From the NCBI GenBank assembly GCA_032027125.1, contig JAVSMQ010000001.1:594160-658159 (forward strand): a stretch of 64,000 nucleotides of DNA, in the 5' to 3' direction. Positions 50,988 to 60,055 of this stretch are shown in pieces (the first letter of the stretch is position 1; each line of letters begins with the position of its first letter). This DNA is from JANJTB01 sp032027125 (GTDB lineage: Bacteria; Bacteroidota; Ignavibacteria; Kapaibacteriales; UBA2268). The notes below the pieces were generated by a model that saw only the letters and a program-made list of their open reading frames with translations, was not told the DNA's origin and did not search any database. Made by a program: the position numbers and the translations under genes.

Positions 50988-52455
50988 AGTCGCAATAGTA
51001 AATACTTTACCGATTTATAATATAGTGCCGCCGTATCATCCGCATAAAATATATCCGGAAACAAGATTTAAGGATACTGCACAATTAAATCTACCATATA
51101 AAGCAGTGCGAAATTTGTTTTATCAACTTAAAATGGATATTGAGAATTATAATACCCCAGAATGGAATCCTTTATCTGAGTACATCAAACCCGGGCAGAC
51201 TGTTGTCTTAAAGCCAAATTTTGTATTAAGTTATAATAGCAGCGGAAATGATATTTTCTCTGTTATCACACACCCTTCAATCTTGAGAGCCTTGATAGAT
51301 TATTCATTTATTGCATTGAATGGAGAAGGAAAAATAATCGTTGCTGATGCACCTCAAATGGATTGCAGTTTTAAAGATTTAATGGAAATTCAGCGACTTG
51401 ATACTATTCAGGAATTTTATAAAAAAACATTTAATTTTGATATTGATGTTTTTGATTTAAGAAATTTCGAGCTAATTAATAATAGAGAAAAGGCATTTTA
51501 TGAAAACAGAAGACAACTTGACGGTGATCCAAACGGTTCAGTAATTATTAATCTTGGAAAGGAATCAGAATTTTACGGCTTACCTTCGCAAAATTATTAC
51601 GGTGCTGACTACAACAGAGAAGAAACAATCAAGCATCATAATGGCGAAACTCATGAGTATTCTGTATCGAAAACTATTCTTTCGGCAGATACTATAATTT
51701 CAGTTCCAAAATTAAAAGTACATAAAAAAGTTGGTGTTACATTAAATTTGAAGGGTTTAGTAGGAATAAACACAAATAAGAACTATCTTGTTCATTTTAG
51801 GGTCGGCTTTTCGGCTAATAATGGTGACCAACTTCCAGACAATCGTAAACAGTTCGACAAATTACTTATTAAAACTCAGCGTTATCTTTATGACAGAACT
51901 TTAGCAAAGATGAGTAAAAGCGGTGATAAGATTTACAATTCTGCTTTAAATATTTATAAAATATTTGTTAAACCATTTAGGGGTGTGTCAAGCGATACAG
52001 TTGAATTTGATGCAGGTAACTGGTATGGAAATGATACTGCCTGGCGTATGACAGTAGATTTGGCAAAAGTTTTGTACTTTGCAGATAAGAATGGCAAAAT
52101 GAACAATGTTAAACAAAGAAATATATTCTGTCTTATTGACGGAATAATTGCCGGTGAAAAAATAGGACCATTAGCACCCGATGAAAAAAGGGCAGGCTGT
52201 TTAATAGGAGGAGCAAATCCAATAGCTGTTGATATGGTTGCAGCAAGGTTGATGGGATATGATATCAACAAAATTAAGCATTTGAATTTATCGAATTTTG
52301 AAAAAATGGATTTCGCTATCAAATCAGTTTCAGAAATTGATATTGAATTAGATGATATTACTATAAATGGAAACGGCTTTTTCGACAGCAGATTTAAAGA
52401 TAAGTTATTAAACTTTGTTCCACATCCCGGATGGGTCAATCATATTGAAATATAA
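50980..52455 (+). CDS. DUF362-family protein
   Basis: A 491-residue protein of the DUF362 group: TVVLKPNFVLSYNSSGNDI, VITHPSILRALIDYSF, the internal VPKLKVHKKVGVTLNLKGLVG, and the conserved C-terminal block with CLIGGANPIAVDMVAARLMG. Many relatives lie beside CapK-like enzymes in polysaccharide regions; the biochemical role is not established, and no iron-sulfur cysteines are seen. It is coupled (eight-base overlap) to the CapK-like gene. Near the end, FEKMDFAIKSV is encoded by a 34-base sequence repeated at 54561. Confidence 0.8.
   Translation: MNKVAIVNTLPIYNIVPPYHPHKIYPETRFKDTAQLNLPYKAVRNLFYQLKMDIENYNTPEWNPLSEYIKPGQTVVLKPNFVLSYNSSGNDIFSVITHPSILRALIDYSFIALNGEGKIIVADAPQMDCSFKDLMEIQRLDTIQEFYKKTFNFDIDVFDLRNFELINNREKAFYENRRQLDGDPNGSVIINLGKESEFYGLPSQNYYGADYNREETIKHHNGETHEYSVSKTILSADTIISVPKLKVHKKVGVTLNLKGLVGINTNKNYLVHFRVGFSANNGDQLPDNRKQFDKLLIKTQRYLYDRTLAKMSKSGDKIYNSALNIYKIFVKPFRGVSSDTVEFDAGNWYGNDTAWRMTVDLAKVLYFADKNGKMNNVKQRNIFCLIDGIIAGEKIGPLAPDEKRAGCLIGGANPIAVDMVAARLMGYDINKIKHLNLSNFEKMDFAIKSVSEIDIELDDITINGNGFFDSRFKDKLLNFVPHPGWVNHIEI
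52296..52329. repeat. 34-base sequence shared with 54561-54594
   Basis: ATTTTGAAAAAATGGATTTC... occurs here inside the DUF362 gene and again at the junction of the chimeric gene, with one mismatch (t/a) in 34 bases. It encodes FEKMDFAIKSV in frame in both places. Coordinates are hand-counted. Confidence 0.8.
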
Positions 52456-52464
52456 TTTTCAACA

Positions 52465-52497
52465 ATTCATCCGATGCCTTCAAATCATCGGATGAAT
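52465..52497. terminator. Terminator-like hairpin between convergent genes
   Basis: ATTCATCCGATG (52465-52476) pairs perfectly with CATCGGATGAAT (52486-52497). The T-runs on either side are weak, but it lies between the convergent DUF362 and lipoprotein genes and may stop both. Confidence 0.65.
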
Positions 52498-52511
52498 TAA
52501 TAAACTGCCTT

Positions 52512-53792
52512 CTATTCGTTATACAAACTCATTACTTCATCACTTGTAAGAACTTTATTATAAATTTTCAGATCATCCAAATATCCATTTAAATATCTGT
52601 TACTTGTAATAACTCTACCCCCTATATGAATATCATAATTACTTGTTTGAGGGGGTGGAATTGACATTTCTTTATCTAAATCCCCATTAACATAAAATGA
52701 TACAATTGAATTAGAATAGATTATACAAACATGAGTCCATTTTCCAACTTCAATTTTTGAATTAGTTGACTGTCTGGAAGATTGAGAGCTTGTGTTATAT
52801 GTCCCAAAAATTATGTTACCCAGGCTACTCAATTCAACATACCAACTAGATGAATTAGTACCGGTACCACCAGCTCTTCCTAATACATGCACTAAATTAT
52901 CAATCATATCAAATCCGTAACCGCTGTTTGGATTAATCCAGAATGATACACTGAAATTATTAGTGAAATCTATTACATAGTTATTTTTTACAGTAATTGT
53001 ATTTCGGTTTAAAAAGGCGAATGAACCATTAGCATCACCTTTTCTGCCTGTTCCATAATTTGAATTACTGCAAATAGTAGTAAGTTTTGAATTGCTGACA
53101 TCCTGATAAGAGCCGTCGAAAGGCATATTTAGAACTGTATTATCCGGAACAATTACTTCAACAGTATCAATTTTAAATGTATATACAGAACTTTTAGGTC
53201 CTGACCCGTATTTATCTTTTGCAACAACATACCAATAATATTGAGTCATTTTCTGTAAATTTTGGACGTTGTATATAGTATCAACAGAACCACCTGTTAA
53301 AATCTTTAATGGAGGATTGACTTCATCAAAATAAATTGTATATGATAATTCATCTTTATTTTCATCAATACAAGTCCATTTCAAATTAGCATAAGTGTTA
53401 GTTTGTTTTGAATTATTTGAAGGTGAAAGTAAAGTTGGTTTCCCTGGTAAAATATTATTAAAAGATTCGTCATAAAGAAAAATATTTGCCTGGACAGTTT
53501 TATTTTCCAATACATTTACAGTAATTGAATTAGTTATAAACCCAAATTTTGCTGCTATAACATTATAATTTCCAGGACTGAGGTTACCTAACAGATATTC
53601 ACCGTTAGAATCAGTTGTAATTGATTCGGATGCCGGATCGGTTGAGATTAATGCATTGGATATGGGTGAATTATCTTTTACATTCATTACATGAATTTCA
53701 ATTTTTCCGAAATTGTCTGCCGGGTTATTGCTATCTGAACATGCAGAAATTACAAGAAAAATTACTACTAGGATTGCTACTAATTTCTTCAT
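52512..53792 (-). CDS. Lipoprotein with carboxypeptidase-regulatory-like, FN3-like and LamG domains
   Basis: A 426-residue lipoprotein (signal ending FLVISAC). The order is a CarboxypepD_reg-like repeat (about residues 28-110: ITTDSNGEYLLGNLSPGNY), a fibronectin-III-like domain (~125-210: LSYTIYFDEV, YYWYVVAKDKYG), and a LamG/concanavalin-like C-terminal domain (~225-426: FSVSFWINPNSG, WTHVCIIYSNSIVSFYVNG, GYLDDLKIYNKVLTSDEV). It is likely a surface-exposed carbohydrate-binding or adhesive protein. It is transcribed alone and convergent to the DUF362 gene. Confidence 0.85.
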   Translation of the reverse strand: MKKLVAILVVIFLVISACSDSNNPADNFGKIEIHVMNVKDNSPISNALISTDPASESITTDSNGEYLLGNLSPGNYNVIAAKFGFITNSITVNVLENKTVQANIFLYDESFNNILPGKPTLLSPSNNSKQTNTYANLKWTCIDENKDELSYTIYFDEVNPPLKILTGGSVDTIYNVQNLQKMTQYYWYVVAKDKYGSGPKSSVYTFKIDTVEVIVPDNTVLNMPFDGSYQDVSNSKLTTICSNSNYGTGRKGDANGSFAFLNRNTITVKNNYVIDFTNNFSVSFWINPNSGYGFDMIDNLVHVLGRAGGTGTNSSSWYVELSSLGNIIFGTYNTSSQSSRQSTNSKIEVGKWTHVCIIYSNSIVSFYVNGDLDKEMSIPPPQTSNYDIHIGGRVITSNRYLNGYLDDLKIYNKVLTSDEVMSLYNE

Positions 53793-54186
53793 AAATAATC
53801 CCTAAAAAGTATTAATATTTAAAATTTACAATTTTCAAAAAACAAATTCAAAAATTGTCACATCACTCTATTATATTGACAAACGAAACTGAATATTGTT
53901 ACAGGAAAATTTCAAAAAAAAACACTTTTTTTACAATTTCTATATATTTTTCGTTATTTTTTAAAATAATTGAAATAAATTAAAATTATTTAGTTGTAAA
54001 TAATGGTTCTTCTCCATTTATATTGATTAATTTTTATCTGATATTTGTGTATAATAATCCTGACTATACCCTTAATTATCCAATTTTTTTTATTTCTCAA
54101 AAAAATATATAATAAATATTGCTCCAAATTCGTTTATATTAGCTGATATTCATTAAGTTTTTTGGTTAAATAAAAACTAATCGGCT
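53793..54186. other. AT-rich gap before the chimeric OstA gene
   Basis: About 390 bases between the divergent lipoprotein and OstA-like genes. No credible ORF, RNA or hairpin is visible. Confidence 0.6.
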
Positions 54187-54555
54187 ATGGGATTCAAAAC
54201 AGTAGAACTCAAGTTAAGAACAGACTATAGTCCTGAAGAATTGCAGAATACAATCAAAAAAGTATTAAAACTGCAAAATTTTACATATCAGATTGAGAAG
54301 CAGAGACTCGACGGCAGAAATCCTGAAGACATCCATTGGGTTGTAATGGTTGGGGTAGTTTCTCCTGAGATAAATAATGATTTGGAGCCTCAGGAAGATA
54401 AATTCCTGATTACAAAAAAGAAGACCGGCAAACATTTAAATATTGTCGGTAGTAATACCGCAGGTTTCTATGCAGCAATGGTTGCACATGGAGTCGGTTT
54501 CAAAGTTGCTGTTATAGAACAGGCTCCTGAAATTTACCAAAGGACAAAAGATATT
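54187..54555 (+). pseudogene. N-terminal fragment of a COG2509-type FAD-dependent oxidoreductase
   Basis: The first 123 codons of the fused frame match the start of the uncharacterised FAD-dependent dehydrogenases of the COG2509/YtfP-like type: MGFKTVELKLRTDYSPEE, a KQRLDGRNPEDIH segment, then the dinucleotide-binding turn NIVGSNTAGFYAAMVAHG and VAVIEQAPEIYQRTKDI. Family proteins run to about 520 residues and continue into a GEGGAGTYSDGKL region that is absent here. The fragment stops abruptly at the 34-base repeat and joins an OstA-like protein, so it is a truncated gene remnant. Confidence 0.75.
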
Positions 54556-55929
54556 ATGGATTTTGAAAAAATGGATTTCGCAATCAAATCAGTATTAAGT
54601 ACAATCTCAATATTATTTTTATTTGTACTTTTTTCAGGTTCAAATTTAATTTCTCAGAATGCCCCCCGAGAGATACGTCTGAAATATGCAGACAGTCTTG
54701 TGGGATCTAATACACCGGGTATAGCCTTTCGGGATTTCTTCGGTAATGTTCAACTTGAGCATGGTGATGTTGATGTTCGTTCGGATTTTGCCAAACAGTA
54801 TCTTGAGTTAAACAAGGCAGACCTATTAGGTAATGTTGTAATAACACAAAAGACATTGGTACTGAAATCACCTAAGATTTTTTATGACGGTAACACTTCG
54901 GTATCACGTGCCGAAGGCGGTGTAACGATAAAAGATAAAGAGACTTTTCTTAAGGCGGACGGCGGTACTTACAATACGCGGATAAAGGTAGCCGAATTTG
55001 TATCAAATATATTCATCGAGGATGATTCAGCAAAGATTGTCTCAGATTATATTCTTCATTACAGAAATGACCGCAAGAGTTATGCCTATGGCAATGTTTG
55101 GATAGCAGGTAAATATACTAATGCTGTACTGAACTGCGATACACTTGTTAATATTCCTGCTGAGAATTATTCATTAGCTGTCGGTAATCCTATACTGATT
55201 CAAATAGATTCTTCATTCAGCAGACCGGATACACTTTATTACGGTACAGATTCAGTTACAGTTACAGAATCAAAATTAATATATGATACACTTTCTGTTA
55301 CATCGGATACAATGCATACATACAGAGAATTATACAACGAAAGATATGTTTTTATCGGTAATGTTGTGATAATCAGGGGTGAAGTAAGGGCTGTAGCAGA
55401 TAAATCAATTTTTTATAAAGATGATGAATATATCATGCTGAATGGAAAACCAATAGTTTGGTATGATTCAACTCAGTTATACGGCGACTCAATTGTTATC
55501 AGAATACCCAAAAATGAACTTAAGGGAATAGAATCATTCAGTAATGCTATTGCAGTCTCGCGAAATGACACTATTTCGGTTCAAAGGCTTGACCAAATAA
55601 TGGGTGACAAGATATTTATAGATATTGACTCCGGAAAAGTTAAAGAAATTACAAGTATCGGGGAAGCTAAGAGTCTATACTTCTTTAGAGATGAAGAAGG
55701 AGAAAACGGTGTTGACCGACGCTCGACCGATACAATTAAAGTTCTTTTCAACGGTGGTGAGATTGAAAATATTATATGGCTTGGTATGACTTTTGCAGAA
55801 TTTTTTCCTGAGACCTATGTTTATGGTAAAGAGGATTCTTATTATTTACCGCTCTTTAAATGGAAGGAAAAAAGACCCGTAAGCAGAATAATTGATTTTC
55901 CTTACGAAAAATTTGCAATAAAACATTAA
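54187..55929 (+). CDS. OstA/LptA-LptD-N-like periplasmic protein with a foreign N-terminal fusion
   Basis: The full frame is 580 residues. Residues 1-123 are the COG2509 fragment described separately. From about residue 129 (ATG 54571) there is an own signal peptide (STISILFLFVLFSGSNLISQ, cleaved near QNA) followed by an OstA-type beta-helix: RSDFAKQYLELNKADLLGNV, ILHYRNDRKSYAYGNVWIAG, and repeated ADKSIFYKDDEYIMLNGKPI strands, as in LptA/OstA-like proteins that handle LPS. ATG 54571 is the likely functional start, giving a 452-residue exported protein; ATG 54556 is also possible. If the upstream ATG is used, the signal would be internal. Confidence 0.75.
   Translation: MGFKTVELKLRTDYSPEELQNTIKKVLKLQNFTYQIEKQRLDGRNPEDIHWVVMVGVVSPEINNDLEPQEDKFLITKKKTGKHLNIVGSNTAGFYAAMVAHGVGFKVAVIEQAPEIYQRTKDIMDFEKMDFAIKSVLSTISILFLFVLFSGSNLISQNAPREIRLKYADSLVGSNTPGIAFRDFFGNVQLEHGDVDVRSDFAKQYLELNKADLLGNVVITQKTLVLKSPKIFYDGNTSVSRAEGGVTIKDKETFLKADGGTYNTRIKVAEFVSNIFIEDDSAKIVSDYILHYRNDRKSYAYGNVWIAGKYTNAVLNCDTLVNIPAENYSLAVGNPILIQIDSSFSRPDTLYYGTDSVTVTESKLIYDTLSVTSDTMHTYRELYNERYVFIGNVVIIRGEVRAVADKSIFYKDDEYIMLNGKPIVWYDSTQLYGDSIVIRIPKNELKGIESFSNAIAVSRNDTISVQRLDQIMGDKIFIDIDSGKVKEITSIGEAKSLYFFRDEEGENGVDRRSTDTIKVLFNGGEIENIIWLGMTFAEFFPETYVYGKEDSYYLPLFKWKEKRPVSRIIDFPYEKFAIKH
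54561..54594. repeat. 34-base sequence shared with 52296-52329
   Basis: Second copy, exactly at the junction between the oxidoreductase fragment and the OstA-like part. It encodes FEKMDFAIKSV in the same frame as in the DUF362 gene; one mismatch in 34. Coordinates are hand-counted. Confidence 0.8.
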
Positions 55930-56038
55930 AGTTGACAGTTTTTTTCAAATATTAACAAAAACTAATAGGTATTTTAATCAAAAATTGCTAATTTTATTTT
56001 TAGAAAAAGTAACAAGTTTAAAAAGGTATTTTTGAATA

Positions 56039-59000
56039 GTGGTTAAAGGATTTTTATATATAGCTTTATTGGCAATCAATGCCTTCATTTTAAAGGCACA
56101 GGATACCGATTCTTTCAAACTTTCATCTTATGAAGGCTTGCATTTCATGGTTGGTTTCATGGAGAATGAATCAAATGATGCTATATTTAATAAGCAATTA
56201 GAGCAAAAAATATTTATTTCCTCAAACTATGACTGCAAATTACTGGTAAGTTTTGGCGGTTTAAATCCTGTTCAATATTTAGTGAATCAAAATGATGTTC
56301 TGACAATTAATGTTTCTACAGCTTTAGAAAATTTCAGATCTGAAGAGATAAGGAATAATTTAGTTGAAATAACTAGTGATTACCCTATTGCAGTCTATGC
56401 TTATTCCAGTATTCCGCGTTCTACTGACAGTTATGCTGTTATACCTATATCAAATTGGGGAAAAGAATATATTGCCGTTTCACTGCCTAATGACCATTAC
56501 AACTTGGATTCCAAAGATTCAATTGTTGATAAAACACCGCGTTCAAGCGAAATTCTGATAATGTCAGCCTATGATAATACTAAAGTTACAATCATACCCA
56601 GTTCTTTAACCCGTCAGTTGAAACAGGTCGGGCAGAGCTATGATGTTATACTCAATAAGGGTCAGTGCTATCTTGTTCAATCCTGGCAATATTCCCGCGG
56701 TCAGGGAGACCTGACTGGCACTGTAGTAACATCCGACAAACCTGTCGGTGTATTGACAGGACATGTCAGAAGTGCATTATTGCAGGGTTTTTTATTACAG
56801 CCTCCGGATTCGAAGGACCATCTTATTGAGATGCTTATGCCTACACCGGCATGGGGAAATACATTTATTACAATTCCCTTTGGTACAAATCCTATACATG
56901 GTGATTATTTTAAAATTGTTACTAAAGATAAAAATGCAGTCATTGATGTTAAAACATCTAATGATTTGATAAAAATTAGATTTAACGGTTCGTCAAGTCA
57001 GATTCTTGAAGGACTGAACGAGCCTGCCTTATGGAGGTCATCAGCCCCTGTACAGGTAGCGCAGTTTATGTACAGAACCGGCGATACAAGCGAATCATTT
57101 TTTTATGACCCTTCAATTGTAATTTTACCGCCGGTTGAGCAATTTGTCAGTAAAATAATTTTTAATACACCTGACGAGAGTTTTATATATACCGAAGGTA
57201 CTAAGTTTACAAGTCATTATGTTACTATTGCAGCTCAGCCCGAAGCACTGGCAGACTTAAAATTAGATAATATATTAGTTACCGGTTTATCGGAAATTTC
57301 AACTCAAATTGTTGCCGGAACTAATATTCACTGGGCAAGGATTGAACTTGCTCCCGGAAAGCATAATTTAGTATCTTCTACCGGACGTTTTGCAGGAATA
57401 TTATACGGAGTCGGCAGATTTGATTCGTATGCAATGACACTTGGTTGTTCGCTTCAAAATCCATACTCTGATGATAATACATCTCCGACAATAACTGTTC
57501 TTGATTTATGCGGATTTCTTTACGGCAATATTACAGATGCCGTAACCGACAGCAGTTTCGGTATATATTACGCATGGGTTCAGGAAGACTCGACATTCAA
57601 TTATAAGTGGAAAATTGACCCTGTAGCATCGGATGATAAGTTTATAACATTTACAGCCGAACCTATTGATATATACAAAGACGGTAAATTTGTTATAGAT
57701 TTTTGGGACAAAAGCGGTAATCACGAACAGTACGTTTATATCTATGATGCTATTAAATTGTCTTATCCTCAGGAAATAGTACTGCCCGGTCTTGATTATA
57801 ACGATTCACTCTGCTATGAAGTAATAATACAAAATCTTGGTAAAAAATCACTTGATTACCTGAAGGTTAAATTAAACGCTGACTCAAGGATTACTCTGGT
57901 ATCCAATCCTGAACCCGAATCCGTATTGAAAAGCGGTGATTCAATTATTTTGACACTATGTGTGAATCCAAAAGGAAATTCAAATTCAATTTATGGTAAA
58001 ATCAATCTTGAATTCGGTTGCAATGTTGATATTGAAATTCCTTTCAGCGGGGATTTGGTGGCTCTTGAACTTGATACGAAAGGTGTTGATTTCGGAGATG
58101 TCCAATTAGGGAAAGAAAAATGTGATTCCGTTTCTATTACCAATAAAGGTAATTCGGATGTAATGCTAACAGGCTTAGAATTTCAGGATATTTTTGTTTT
58201 TGACACGCTCAACATACTGCCAAAAGTGCTGAAAGCCGGGGAAACTTGGTTTGTCAATGTTTGTTTCAGACCTGATACCAGAAAGGATTATTCCGATTCG
58301 ATAGTTTTTCTTAACGAATACGGAATTGATAAATCTGCTGAAGTTAAGGGCAGGGGTATTGCACCGTTGATTGAGAGTTTGGTTTATGACTTTGGCAAGG
58401 TACGTGTCGGTGCTGAGAAGATTTTGGAGAATGATTTGACAAATACCGGAAATCAGGAAGGTATAATTACATTTAATACGTTTTTATTAAAAAGTCATGG
58501 AGATGATGGAATATCTTCAGAATTAAGCAGTATTAACGGCTTGACCATTCCTCTAACTAAACCAAAGATTCTGGAACTTAAATTTATACCTGCTGACACA
58601 CTTGATTACAGTATTATTGCAGACTATACCACAAACTGGGAATTTCATCCCGAACTTACCATTTCTGTTACAGGCAAGGGAACAATACCTGTGATTATGA
58701 CACAGAATGTAAATTTTGGCAATGTTGTAGTATTTAACGATTCATTAATGACACCGGAAATTATCTTTTCAAAAGGTAATGAAAAACTTACCGTTGATAA
58801 AATTTACCCTTCAAGCGGTGATATAAGCTCATTTGAAATAGATTACTCAATTTTAGAAAATTTAATTATTGAAGAAAATTTTTCATTTTCAACTGCAATT
58901 TTATTTAAGCCAAACCGTATTGGATTTCATGAGATGATACTGGGTGTGATTCATGATTCTAAACCGAATTTCTCGCGTGATACAGCATATATTACGATTA

Positions 59001-60043
59001 CAGGAAACGCAGTTGTACCTGATTTTTACGATGTTGAAATATTATTGGAAACAAAAACGATACTTGCTTGTCAATACACTTTAGGAAGCGTCAAAATTAA
59101 AAATAACGGCAATATGACTCATCTTACAGACCTGAAACTCGTTAAATCCAACGAATCTTTCTTTGTTGAATTAATGAATTTCGTGCCTCGCTTTCTTGAT
59201 AAAGGCGAAACAGCAGAATATCCTGTCCGGATATATGCCGAGCGAAATATGGGCGGTTTTGTTAAGGTAATTGCAACGTTCTTTGATAAAGACAGTATTT
59301 CTGATGATTTTGAGATAAAACCTATTAGCAGCAAAATTATTATTGATGAAATTCAACCGGTAAAATATGCTGCAGGCGATTCCGTATTTATAACTATCTC
59401 AGGTAAATTTGATTTTAATATTGATACTTTAACATCATTTTATTTAAGTTTAGATATGAAATCTGACCATTTAATGCTTGCAGATGAAATATTTTCACTA
59501 AATTTGGACAATTTTGGTGAAAAAACAAAATATAATTTGAATATTTCAAAAACAAGAGATAAATTAGAGTTTTTTATTAGTGACGATTTGATAAATATTA
59601 TTAACAATGTACAATGGAGTATTGATCTGAAGTTTTTAGGGCTGCTTTCGCAACAGACAATTGGTGATTGGAATATGACAGTATCGTCTGATAAGTGTTA
59701 TGACCCTGCAGATTCAAAACTGAAAACTATCCTTGACAGCGTTTGTGTATTTGATGCACGGCACGTTTTTGTTGACAACGACAAAGCACATGTTAATATT
59801 TATCCTAATCCTGCTGAAGAATTTTTGAAATTAAAAACGATTTTTCCGGCAGATGTTTCTGACGGAAGAATTACTGTTAGTGATAATTTAGGTATAGCTT
59901 ATACTTTGGCAGAAAATTTTTCTATACGAAAAGGAACCGATTATTTAGAATTTGATATTAGTTCACTTTCTAATGGCACTTATATGATGAGATTTGAATC
60001 AAAAATTTTGACTAAAAATATATTATTTGTTATTATCAGATAA
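56039..60043 (+). CDS. T9SS-sorted surface protein with IgGFc-binding-like and choice-of-anchor domains
   Basis: A 1334-residue exported protein, GTG start at 56039 (the only start after an in-frame stop). A signal (FLYIALLAINAFILKAQ) is followed by an IgGFc-binding-like N-terminal region (to ~residue 480: HFMVGFMENESND, AVYAYSSIPRSTDSYAVIP). Then come repeated beta domains of the choice-of-anchor D/ASH type (VDFGDVQLGKEKCDSVSITN, YDFGKVRVGAEKILENDL, NVNFGNVVVFNDS). The end is a type A T9SS sorting domain, VNIYPNPAEEFLKL to ITKNILFV-type text. Likely secreted and attached to the cell surface. An outer-membrane protein gene follows 12 bases later. Confidence 0.88.
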   Translation: MVKGFLYIALLAINAFILKAQDTDSFKLSSYEGLHFMVGFMENESNDAIFNKQLEQKIFISSNYDCKLLVSFGGLNPVQYLVNQNDVLTINVSTALENFRSEEIRNNLVEITSDYPIAVYAYSSIPRSTDSYAVIPISNWGKEYIAVSLPNDHYNLDSKDSIVDKTPRSSEILIMSAYDNTKVTIIPSSLTRQLKQVGQSYDVILNKGQCYLVQSWQYSRGQGDLTGTVVTSDKPVGVLTGHVRSALLQGFLLQPPDSKDHLIEMLMPTPAWGNTFITIPFGTNPIHGDYFKIVTKDKNAVIDVKTSNDLIKIRFNGSSSQILEGLNEPALWRSSAPVQVAQFMYRTGDTSESFFYDPSIVILPPVEQFVSKIIFNTPDESFIYTEGTKFTSHYVTIAAQPEALADLKLDNILVTGLSEISTQIVAGTNIHWARIELAPGKHNLVSSTGRFAGILYGVGRFDSYAMTLGCSLQNPYSDDNTSPTITVLDLCGFLYGNITDAVTDSSFGIYYAWVQEDSTFNYKWKIDPVASDDKFITFTAEPIDIYKDGKFVIDFWDKSGNHEQYVYIYDAIKLSYPQEIVLPGLDYNDSLCYEVIIQNLGKKSLDYLKVKLNADSRITLVSNPEPESVLKSGDSIILTLCVNPKGNSNSIYGKINLEFGCNVDIEIPFSGDLVALELDTKGVDFGDVQLGKEKCDSVSITNKGNSDVMLTGLEFQDIFVFDTLNILPKVLKAGETWFVNVCFRPDTRKDYSDSIVFLNEYGIDKSAEVKGRGIAPLIESLVYDFGKVRVGAEKILENDLTNTGNQEGIITFNTFLLKSHGDDGISSELSSINGLTIPLTKPKILELKFIPADTLDYSIIADYTTNWEFHPELTISVTGKGTIPVIMTQNVNFGNVVVFNDSLMTPEIIFSKGNEKLTVDKIYPSSGDISSFEIDYSILENLIIEENFSFSTAILFKPNRIGFHEMILGVIHDSKPNFSRDTAYITITGNAVVPDFYDVEILLETKTILACQYTLGSVKIKNNGNMTHLTDLKLVKSNESFFVELMNFVPRFLDKGETAEYPVRIYAERNMGGFVKVIATFFDKDSISDDFEIKPISSKIIIDEIQPVKYAAGDSVFITISGKFDFNIDTLTSFYLSLDMKSDHLMLADEIFSLNLDNFGEKTKYNLNISKTRDKLEFFISDDLINIINNVQWSIDLKFLGLLSQQTIGDWNMTVSSDKCYDPADSKLKTILDSVCVFDARHVFVDNDKAHVNIYPNPAEEFLKLKTIFPADVSDGRITVSDNLGIAYTLAENFSIRKGTDYLEFDISSLSNGTYMMRFESKILTKNILFVIIR

Positions 60044-60055
60044 AAGAGGTGTTGT

